A stretch of 64,000 nucleotides of DNA from assembly GCA_038501625.1 (NCBI GenBank), contig JAZAYU010000002.1:16978053-17042052 (forward strand). Reading direction: 5' to 3'. The position numbers and the translations under genes are program-made. Below the pieces are notes generated by a model that was given only the letters and a program-made list of their open reading frames with translations, had not been told where the DNA came from and did no database searches. Source of the stretch: Corbicula japonica. Lineage: Eukaryota; Mollusca; Bivalvia; Venerida; Cyrenidae. Position 1 is the stretch's first letter. The number at the start of each line of letters is the position of its first letter. This document shows, piece after piece, positions 55,104 through 64,000 of the stretch.

Positions 55104-56137
55104 AAAATGCGTTTGATGTGAGAAGTAGAAAATGCGGAGCAGATAACCGGTATTCTGTTTAAGACGAATATACACTGAATGACAAAAGTTCTGCAGGGTT
55201 TGAGTAACTGTCATTTTAGTTGATGTTTTCAAATGCTTGAAAGTAATTTAAAATTATGTTAACGTCGAAATGGGTCTGTTCCTTTCACTGATGACAATGA
55301 TAATCAAGCTAGTGTAGAGGAAATATGTTGAAATCATTCCATTTGTCTACTGAATTTCTGTTTAATAAGGATTTTCGTCTCAAAAAAATGAATAAGTTAT
55401 AATAATGTTGTTTTTCTAAGTAACAAGACTCAAATAATTGTAATCTTTTATTTACTGTGATAATGTAGAACGGTTAAATAAGGCAGATAAAGGGGAATAA
55501 AGTCGTGACACATGGTATCAACTTACATATTTGCATATCTACTATGAACAATATGTTTATCAACAATTTCTTAATTCGATTTCAAAACCCACTTAAATCT
55601 GAAGTCACTAGTTAATATCATAAGCAATCGATTACAAACTAAATTTTACATCGTATTATTGATTTAATTCGTTAACAGATAAGATCTTTATTCCTAATAG
55701 GTGTTGCCCCTTTTGTCAGAACACACGTTTAAGATAAAGCGGAACTAATGCACGTTATTTGTGTCTTTCTTGTTTCAAAAATCAAAAAAGGACATTTATT
55801 ATGAACTAAAAATCATAGTTTAGTGTCGAAAGAAAATTGAAAATCGACTATTTTTAAATTACGTCCCTTTTATGTAAAATAAGAAGAAAATATTGTCTTT
55901 CTCTTTTCTAAATAGATCATTCTTTCCTTGTGTTTCTTCGCATCGCCAGTTAGATACGGACATGAACTAACTATACAATGTTTGTTTAGATTTGTTCTCC
56001 TCCATGTTTTTATAAATAAAGCTTCGAAGTTCACGTTGAAAAATAACACTGGCTGTATTTGGTGTTGCAAAACTCTATTTTTAAGTATTCATTATTTATC
56101 CATGAAAATAATATTTGATACATAAAATGGTTCCAGA
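55104..56137. other. no supported gene
   Basis: A strong acceptor-like tract (CTTCGCATCGCCAG, ending 55949) is followed by 56 open codons on the plus strand to 56125, with unremarkable hydrophobic content. Otherwise AT-rich spacer. Confidence 0.3.
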
Positions 56138-56324
56138 ATTTTTGTCGTTAAATATACTTGAAAAGGGATCTATTCGGCCAGAATCTGTTTCAGTAGACGT
56201 AAATAAACCATTCAGGGCATTGACTACCGAAATGACATCCGTTACAATAAAACTTATGGGAGGTTGTCAATTTACTGATGCATGTAACCGTAATAATGGT
56301 TGTACATGTAATAGTGTTAAGTGA
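56138..56324 (+). CDS. candidate terminal exon, Cys-rich C-terminus
   Basis: The frame is open from an acceptor-like TGGTTCCAG to TGA-adjacent stop TAA/TAG region at 56322-56324. The product has alternating polar and hydrophobic residues (ESVSVDVNKPFRALTTEMTS, VTIKLMGG) and ends CQFTDACNRNNGCTCNSVK, a dense cysteine tail as in secreted proteins. The pyrimidine tract upstream is poor and no AATAAA is near, so the exon boundaries are uncertain. Family not recognised. Confidence 0.35.
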
Positions 56325-56415
56325 TCATGCCTATTACAGATGTAGAACACTCCTTCAGTAATCACACGGAAGAACACTTTCCTAATACAAAAAACAAGCA
56401 TTTGTTTTTGAAAGT

Positions 56416-56495
56416 GTAATATGCATATCAGGAATCGCCACACTCACAAAACACAGCCTCCCCACGCAGCGAAAAAGAAGAGAGGAAGAGAGAAC
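56416..56495 (+). repeat. repeat family R1, head fragment
   Basis: GTAATATGCATATCAGGAAT, CGCCACACTCACAAAACACA, GCCTCCCCACGCAGC, then the purine stretch. Ends at the purine tract. Confidence 0.85.
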
Positions 56496-57143
56496 ATTAA
56501 ATTTAAAGATAATGTTTTTTTTAAAATCTAGATATAGTACTAACAGTAATTGTCCAAACATTTTCAGATTAAAGTGACTTTTTTCTTATTGCCATTTAAT
56601 ATTTCATCAATATTCCGAAACGCTATTCTTCCTTAATGTACAGTTTGAGATAAATTGTTAATATCAACAAGTACTAGCACATCATGATCATTTTTAATGA
56701 TGCATAAGCAACCGATTCTTTTGAGATTTATTTTCTTAATATAAAAGTAAAATTAATCTAAGATTCAGGAAGTTAATTGTCTATTTCATAACATGTTTAC
56801 ATAAACATGTAATACATGAAAATTCAATAAAACAAATGCATGGTCAATCGTTAAAGATTTGTAATAGAACCAGGGTTTACATATCAATGACAACTTACAT
56901 AATAAAATATCAATACTATTTATTTAATATACAAAAGTTGCATATTTGGGTATTTGTACATTATAAAATTTGATAAAAAAACATCAAAACAAATCTAGAA
57001 CTAAGACGTTGATAAGGATGATGTTATCCATGTGTGAACAAAACAAGAATGTTGACATCTGCGATCAAAAATAATCCAAAATTTTGCATAGAAGGCAACA
57101 TATGTACCATGCCTATAATAGTGTAAATAGAAAATGATACGCA
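56496..57143. other. no gene seen
   Basis: AT-rich spacer. Confidence 0.4.
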
Positions 57144-57273
57144 TCACATCAATTTACGATAAAATTTACGTTCTGCGGAAAGGATTAAGAAAAGGTTATA
57201 ATTATTCATGATTACGCCCGATTTTCCAGGGAAAGCAAACAACTTTTCTTTGAAGTCAATTAACATGAACAGC
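57144..57273 (-). CDS. candidate exon, possibly secreted-protein related
   Basis: On the minus strand an acceptor TTTTCATTTGCAACAG precedes 57273. The frame, open to a TGA at 57144, includes DFKEKLFAFPGKSGVIMNNY. The KLFAFPGKS stretch resembles the start of pentraxin domains and the KIIVFPDK end of the 51.4-kb exon on the same strand, but the similarity is short. Upstream of the acceptor the same frame encodes a hydrophobic stretch, so an unspliced signal peptide is the alternative. Low certainty. Confidence 0.2.
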
Positions 57274-58579
57274 CTGTTGCAAATGAAAATCGACACTAGT
57301 AATGTAGCATGAATAACTAACAAGCGCAATAAACATACCTGGTGGAAACATGTGGCGGTGAATGAGATTGGCCTGGATTGTTGTATACGCTTGGGTCACT
57401 TCCCGCTTCATGCTCAGGACTTTTGCATGTAAGATATGTTTTTATTAGATTGTAGTTGTTAATTTTTCAGTTGCATTTTGTGCTGAACGTTCTAATATAT
57501 GCGATGCGTCTTCTTATATTTTACTATTGTTCATCTTCCGTGCACATAGTGCAGATGAAAGTATTTACGTAAAACAAAATTGTATTGTTTGTGTATAAGT
57601 TTTATATGGGCATTTGCTCTTTTGTCGCAATCTTGAATAAACTAAAATATACTCTGTAATATGAAACGTTACCAATATGACTGTAAGCATTGATCTGTAA
57701 ATCCATGTAAAAGCTCCTTGAAGAAGCGGGGTTTATCCCCCTGAAACGCTGGGATTAAATTTGTCATTTTGCAAACAGTCATTAAAATATACTCGGTAAA
57801 TGCGCGCAAGTTAAGTTTGGAACTGCCACGAAAGTTTCGGCTTTCATCTAACACCATTAAAGAGTAAAGCTACTATCTTAATTATAATTCACGTGATGCT
57901 TAATTACAGCATAACAGTACATATTAAAGTTACAGGACGGAAGCACTATCCTTGAATTGTAACCCTTTAGTTCTTGTACTTGCCAGTTATCTTCTCAGCA
58001 AACATTTAAGAAATTTATATTGATTAGCTTATTACTGTAACTTATTTCGAATCGTGTTGTCAGCTACTGTTAGCATACTATAAAATCGGAATTCTACGTT
58101 GTTACCAAAGAAATGTTTTGATGTTAATCATTTGTAAGGATTCGGAAGGCGACCCCGTGACATGTACGCATTAATACAATTACATCTTTTATAGCTCTCA
58201 TAAAGAAAGATTGATCTCTTTTTATTGTAAAGAATGATATTAGGAAAATAAATGTAATGAAATAAAAGGCCTTTCCAGTTTTAGAGAGAGCACGAAAGTG
58301 CTTTGTGCTTTATGGTTGAAACATCTCTTCTGCAGTCATGTGACAAAACTTCACAAAAGATGCTAATATACACATCGTCTTTAAAATTATTTTCAACTCT
58401 TAACAAAAAGTATTGCTCATTTTAGTTACACTTAAAACTTCAAATTAATTACACACAGAATTTCTATTGAATTTTTAATGTTTCATCTTAATAATATACA
58501 AATAAGCGATATGAACTAAAAGCAATGGATTCTTGCCATACTTGATCGCTGTATTACGAAATATGTTTTTGTTCAGTAA
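57274..58579. other. no supported gene
   Basis: A minus-strand ATG frame (57857-57669, 62 codons, MVLDESRNFRGSSKLNLRAF) and a plus-strand acceptor at 57470 with 33 open codons lack corroboration. Otherwise spacer. Confidence 0.35.
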
Positions 58580-59140
58580 GGCCCCAGTTACACAGACGGT
58601 CGGTGCCCAATCGGTTGTTTTATTTTAAGTTAGTCGCTGTTTTGATCGGTTGTTATAAGTTATTTTATTTCTGGTTTTCTGTGTAATCAGCCATCGGTGA
58701 TTGACAAATGTTCATCGGTAAAATAGATATTTCATTATTTGCTGGTAAACATTAATTCTCATCTTTTTTATTCTATCGGTGGTAAGTATTAGTTGATCGG
58801 TTGCTTATCGGTGGCCCATCGGATATATCGGTTGTAGACAGGTTGTCGATCGGTGAAATCGGTTGTAGACAGGTTGTCGATCGGTGATGATCGGTTGTAG
58901 ATAAGTTGTTGATCGGTTATTTGCATAATATTTTCACCGATCGAGAATTTTAAACATGTCTAAAAATCCCGATCGGTTATTTTTCACCGACGAAACTCAT
59001 TTTTCCCCAATAACAATTGATAAGTGGTAAACAGGTGACCAATAGTTGATATCGGTGGTAAATCCCTTGTCATCGGTTCACTCAATTATTTTGCTAAAAA
59101 ACTACCGATCGATCACCTATGGCTCTGTGTAACTGGGGTT
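58580..59140. mobile_element. TAA-flanked element (PIF/Harbinger-like), 561 bp, rich in ATCGGT
   Basis: Left end GGCCCCAGTTACACAGA and inverted right end AACCCCAGTTACACAGA differ only in the first two bases. TAA flanks both sides (58577-58579, 59141-59143), matching the 3-bp TWA target of PIF/Harbinger elements. The interior holds about 20 ATCGGT or ACCGAT motifs and a 31/32-bp tandem triplet at 58827-58920 (ATCGGTTGTAGACAGGTTGT). No transposase frame. Confidence 0.8.
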
Positions 59141-60837
59141 TAATGACTTTTTCTTACCGATAACAGTTAATGACCGAGTTGTTTTAATTTTTACATCTAA
59201 TATATTGAAATTGCAAAATTGAAAATAATTACATGTACGAGTGTGCACTGAAACATTGTGATTAAGGTGTATATAAGTAACATGCAATAATTTAGCACGC
59301 CATTAACCTTACAAAGTAGTACGATATGAGAGCCCGACTTAAGTCATATCTTAAGAAAAGTATAAAAACAAATGCATTAATATTTAGTTATTTTTATCAA
59401 TAGAATTATCTTTAAAAAAAATTATTATTATTACCTTCTTAAAGAAAATGTGTACTATATCAAAAGAGGCGACGCGTCACAATGTCTACATGTATCTAAA
59501 TATACTTTGCTTATTAATAATTGAACACTTTTTAGGTATTACAACATTCGTTTCAATTGAGAAATATAAAAAATAAACGTGGCGCCAGTAATGTTTAAAG
59601 GATGCATGTATGGAAGAACGAACATGTTATTAAAAAAATAACACTAACTGATTCAGTTAAAAGAAGTGTGGTACCTTTCTGCAGATACTATTAGTATTTT
59701 GGTCAAAACGTATTCAATTTTGTTAATTTCGAAGCATATTCAAATGAATGTGCATATATTAGAATTGGCCACACTCAGAAGAACTGCATTGTGGTTCCGT
59801 ATGGACTCTTTCAGGTGGAAAATCTGAAGTAAGAAAAAGGAATTATAAGACCATTAGTTTCCGTCAGTAAAAAGAAAAAATGGTTTCATTTTAAGAAACA
59901 TTTAATACATTTGAAATACATGTACTGTATAATACGATTTTACTCATTGAGCCTTGAATGTACCTTTGTATATAACAATATTTGGACTAACCTACTTCAT
60001 GGGAAATTTACTTATTTCGAGCTTCATAGCTTATAATCGTACAGATAAACAGAGAGTTTAATAGAATGTAAACAGGGGTTAAGGCGAATATACTCATTAA
60101 AAGTACTATTTTGCCCATTTATATTACATTCCCTCGAAAGCACTCGATTACGCGTCCGGCTGGTATTGGCCTAACGTTTTTTTTTGACACGAGTTCGATT
60201 CACACCGACACACGGCATTTAGACTAGATTTATATTTTTTTAAGTTTTATTGCAGATATTTCAAAGTATTGTATGTATTTTGGATCAAATTATTTAATCG
60301 TGGAAATAATTATTTTTTACAAAGTGCATTTGTAAAAAAATATAGCAGTAGATTAAATTTCTAAATTAAAATAATTATATTTACGCAACTGTTTTGACCA
60401 TGATTTTATGTAATCCCTTCGCAAATAACATAACTTATTTTTTAACCCTGTTTATGCCACCCGTGAGCACATCATTTTTGGTATTCAGTCAATGAAAAGT
60501 ATACAAGCATGTCTATATAATAGTTCTTTTTAATAAATGGTTAAACTCGATCGTTCGGAAGAGGGAAGTATGTTTACGTCTTCCTATATACTTGTACTGA
60601 ATTTCTAAACTGTCGAATCCTGATTTGGCATTTCAGAATGAAATAAACTAACGCTGTTATGTTACGTTTAAATCATATTTGATTTTCTATTGCCAGATTG
60701 CTGTTTTCTTGTTTTAAATGTAAAACCTTAGCGGATAATTTTTTGCAAAACTATCATCTTATTTCATTGTTGTATAGTACCTCTTATATATAAACCCATT
60801 GACTCTTAATCTGTGTTGCGTATACTATCGCTGGATC
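59141..60837. other. no gene seen; one R1 head fragment
   Basis: GTGCATATATTAGAATTGGC with CACACTCAGAAGAACTGCAT at 59748-59800 is a decayed R1 head. Otherwise AT-rich spacer. Confidence 0.45.
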
Positions 60838-60968
60838 ATTAGTCAAGATGATTCACATTGGCCATGTTATTGGGTCTCGGGCAGTCATATTAGTCCTCAA
60901 GCCTCGAGGCAATATGACTACCATTGGTCCAAAAACAAGGCCAATAGCCTATGAATTCACTTGATTAA
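60838..60968. repeat. foldback element, about 131 bp
   Basis: ATTAGTCAAGATGATTCACA and, inverted, ATTAATCAAGTGAATTCATA form the outer arms. GGCC and AGTCATATT/AATATGACT pair inside, with CCTCAAGCCTCGAGG at the centre. Target duplication unclear. Confidence 0.7.
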
Positions 60969-62555
60969 TATCATTATAGTATAAATCGTCTTCAAAATAA
61001 ACACAATTTGTCTCGTCGTTCCCTTCATGCTAAACAGATAAGTTATTGGTTTAATATTATTTGCCCCGAGACACAGTTCACGCACGGTCGTCTTTTATAA
61101 ACGAATACGATCATTGTTTACATTTCGTCTAATCGTAAAGTTATAATAACTGAATCCATGGGACTTAAATCCATTTATTGAAACATTTAAAGGATTATAG
61201 ATACAGCATACTGTAAGTAGTTAAACTTATATTATGTTTTTCTAACTTTTAAAAATATTTTGACTACCAAGAGTGTTTTACTGCCCTTGATTTTCTGCAA
61301 TTTTGAAATTGTCATTTCAACCTAGACACGTAATTTGACGACATCAGTTCTTCTGAAATGATGTCGCTAAATGACGTCACAATCAATAGAGCATTTAACT
61401 ATATTTTGGAAGAAAAATATATGCAGGTTGTAATTAAAATAGGGAGTAACGAATTGTAAAATATATAACCGACATCTTATCCATGGGGTGATAATTTTAT
61501 TTGAAGCATTGAGCAAAACACTTAAATGCCATTTATACAATCATCAAACCACTTAATTGCCATTTATACATGTCTACTAAAATTACACTTATATAAAATA
61601 AAACATCAGTATCGTTTCTTGAGCAAAGGACACTACGCTGTGTAAGTCATTGTTAAAATCACCACTTGTTGTTTCCGAAAATTTAAAAAACATTCAAATT
61701 CGAAACAAAAATTGCCTTAAGGTTTAAAATCGTGCATGTGTGCACTTGCTCACACTTACCACAGATACGCGCAGAATTTTTGGACAAATTTAGAAAAATA
61801 ATTTCATTGTTTGGATTGCATTCAGTTATGTTATTTGGAAACTAGAAATAGAATGGAGATGAAAGCGCTTATCGCAAAACGTTTGATTCATCTAATTTGT
61901 GTGTTTGTGATTAAAGTATACCTGCCAATACGCATTTTATATTTACTTATTTGATTTTTGCATTATTGCATAATATGACTTTACTTTTTGATTATCGCAA
62001 ATTGCAAAGCGATTATGATCGATGGACAAATAAGAAACTTTATGTACGTTGCAGTCATTTTTAATGGGAAGCCATTTGTTAACAATAATCTTAATATGTG
62101 TTTGTAAATATTGTGGTTCCAAAGTTTAGTGGGTCCCATTGTGAATTAATATATATTTCAAAGATAAGTTAAACACTAAACACGTCCCTCGCGTAAATTT
62201 AGTTGTGCAAAAGATTCGTTCGTGTTCGTTTTATTAAAGTCGTTTATAAGATAAGTGAAATTCTTTTCCCAGCATACCAGATGTTTTGTAAAAGCCTAAT
62301 TATATACCAAAACATTTTTACAGTTGATTGAAAAGGTGATTCTTACCGCATGTTTTACAAAATTCTTTTCCTATTTTCTTATTTTATGTCGATGAAATTG
62401 ATAACTCTCGATGCTGAAGTATCTGCTTTAAGAAAGAGCCAATGTTATTCTTATAAATAGATGTAATTAAACATACAATCCATGTATTATTAGAAATTTG
62501 GAATTGAAAAACTGTTTACATTTGTCAAAGTAATCTCTTAAAGTTCCGGAGAGGA
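60969..62555. other. no gene seen
   Basis: AT-rich spacer. ATGACGTCACAAT near 61371 is a CRE-type site and GACGACATCA/TGATGTCG near 61338-61366 form a small hairpin. Confidence 0.4.
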
Positions 62556-63012
62556 CGGGTTTATGGCTCTGGTCTTGGTAAGATAATTTAGTACCTACCC
62601 TTTGGCTTTACAATGCTATTAGCTTCTTATGTTTTATATGTTTGTGTGCTTTTGCATGCAACATTGTTGAGCCGTTGGGTGGGTTGGAGCTATTTCACCA
62701 AGACAACTTGTAATTGTTCTGTGATACGAGAACCTGTTGGGGCAAGTGTGAGGTTGGTGCACCCTAGGACCTGGTTTAAACCCCCCAGTGGCAATTTGTT
62801 TTCCCACTGACCGTTCCAAGGCGGTATCCCCAAGGGTTCTCTTATTCGTTAATTGTTTGTGGCGTCCTATTTGAATTGATTTACTTATAAAAATGCTCTC
62901 TCTTTCTCTTACTCTCTCTCTCTCTCTCTCTTCCTCTTCTTTTTCGCTGCGTGGGTACAAATGTAGGCTGTGTTTTTTGAGTGTGGCGATTCCTGATATG
63001 CATATATTACTT
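62556..63012 (-). repeat. repeat family R1, copy o (near full length)
   Basis: Minus strand has the whole series: head TATGCATATCAGGAATCGCC, purine tract (GA microsatellite at 62903-62931), TTAACGAATAAGAGAA, GGGATACCGCCTTGG, hairpin region CAGTGGGAAAA...TTGCCACTG, GGTCCTAGGGTGCACCAACC, and tail. With copies c, e and i it sets R1 length at about 390-480 bp. Confidence 0.88.
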
Positions 63013-63159
63013 TTTTATTGGAATGAACAATTTAAGTCTATGTCAAGTCATAAAGCTCCAAAGGCTGATAAAGTGTAAACGTATCCCGTTTAATAAATTC
63101 GCACGCTCAGCTCAAACACTTTGTAATTTTAAAAGAGAACAATATATGAATATGAAAAC

Positions 63160-63300
63160 GTAAATATGAAATACACCGAACACGACATGAAAATATTGCA
63201 GGCTCAGTTTTATTGAGCCTGGAATTTTAAGTAATGGAAATGCATATTACTGCAAACGCCGCCTGGCACCGGTTTCAGCGAAACTAATTATTACATGTAA
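63160..63300 (+). repeat. repeat family R2, copy f
   Basis: ACACGACATGAAAATATTGC, AGGCTCAGTTTTATTGAGCC, GTAATGGAAATGCATATTAC and AACGCCGCCTGGC. The GGCTC/GAGCC hairpin is kept. Confidence 0.85.
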
Positions 63301-63399
63301 CACCACGGAGCACTTTTAACCATTTATTTTTTAACAGTTATTTTATGTGTCATTTCATGCCGATAAGGAGGTAACCTTGAAAAGGGTTTATGGAATCCG

Positions 63400-63740
63400 T
63401 AAAACTTGGAACATTCGAAGGCCAACAAACACGACAAATATCGCAAGGTCGGTTTTATTGAGCCTGTTCATGGACAGTTAAGGAAATGCATATTGCAGTA
63501 AATGATATGCATATTTCAGGTTTTTACTACCCACGCCGCAAGTTTAGATCCTGATTATTTATAGGAACCCAATTACACAATAGCAGAAATGTCTGAATTG
63601 TATATTTGGTAAGAACAAACATTGCCATTATCCTTTGAAGCCTTAGATGTGTCCCAAGTTAAAATAGAAGAAAAGCAAACTTTTAAAGCCACTAAACAAA
63701 CAAATTTAGAAAATGTGTCAGGTTGCACTGCTTTATAATT
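63400..63740 (+). repeat. repeat family R2, copies g and h (tandem, diverged)
   Basis: Copy g (63400-63545): ACACGACAAATATCGCAAGG, TTTATTGAGCCTGTTCATGG. Copy h (63655-63740): AAAATAGAAGAAAAGC, TTTTAAAGCCACTAAACAAA, TCAGGTTGCACTG. Together with copy f they form three R2-like units in 600 bp. Confidence 0.65.
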
Positions 63741-64000
63741 TTGGAATTTTCACTGAAAAACCTATGTACATGTAAACGGTGATTGAAGTGAATTATTTTA
63801 TTGTTGTTATTGTGTTTTTTTGTGGACATTTTCATGGGCAGCTATAGGTATGCAAATGAAGATGACACCGTCTCACACTTGATTTAGCGTTGCACGATAT
63901 CTAAAATAGTAAACGGTAACAATTGGGAACCATTGTCAGGGGATTTAAAAATGTAGGTTACCGCGGAATCTTCCGTGTGACTGTTTAATATAATTTCAGG

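Noticed and set aside
57669..57857. Minus-strand ATG frame of 62 codons
   Set aside because: Starts with ATG but no splice, polyadenylation or domain support; within chance expectation for 64 kb.
60125..60235. tRNA-like GTTCGATTC near 60.19 kb
   Set aside because: No A box or stem pairing found around it.
62613..63163. Several overlapping frames at the right end
   Set aside because: All lie within R1 copy o or its microsatellite; no independent coding evidence.

Overview
The window is eukaryotic nuclear DNA: very AT-rich, with no operons and no long unique reading frame, but many diverged interspersed repeats, terminal-inverted-repeat elements, microsatellites and one large satellite. A decayed reverse-transcriptase fragment of a type I know from bivalve genomes, together with repeat phrases I associate with clam genomes, suggests a marine bivalve, perhaps a venerid clam. 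That is a guess from memory, not a search result.

No complete protein gene can be supported. The long reading frames at 18.4-21.5 kb are artefacts of a 63-bp satellite. What remains are isolated candidate exons, most supported only by an open frame next to plausible splice sites: + strand near 0.15, 4.6, 9.8, 26.4, 42.3, 43.5 and 56.1 kb; - strand near 5.5, 48.3, 51.4, 54.5 and 57.2 kb. The 51.4-kb frame starts with a convincing signal peptide, and the 48.3-kb frame is followed by polyadenylation signals. Chance frames of this size are expected in 64 kb, so all are held at low to moderate confidence.

Layout: 0-10 kb, sparse candidate exons plus a TTAA-flanked element (7.1-7.9 kb). 10-17.3 kb, copies of repeat family R1 and a broken retroelement frame (14.1-14.4 kb). 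17.4-22.3 kb, the satellite (about 47 core copies with decayed edges), flanked in mirror image by repeats R2 and R1. 22-31 kb, more R1/R2, two TA-flanked inverted-repeat elements, and two copies of a palindrome-array element E, each carrying a different insertion whose empty site is seen in the other copy. 32-39.3 kb, a tRNA-like unit, two pairs of hAT-like ends and a 312-bp tandem duplication. 42-52.4 kb, a third E copy, four 117-136-bp palindromes, a TTAA-flanked foldback element and several candidate exons. 52-64 kb, mostly unremarkable, with a 561-bp TAA-flanked element packed with ATCGGT motifs and a terminal cluster of R1/R2.

Family labels R1, R2, R3, R4, E and P are mine, defined only by copies seen within this window.
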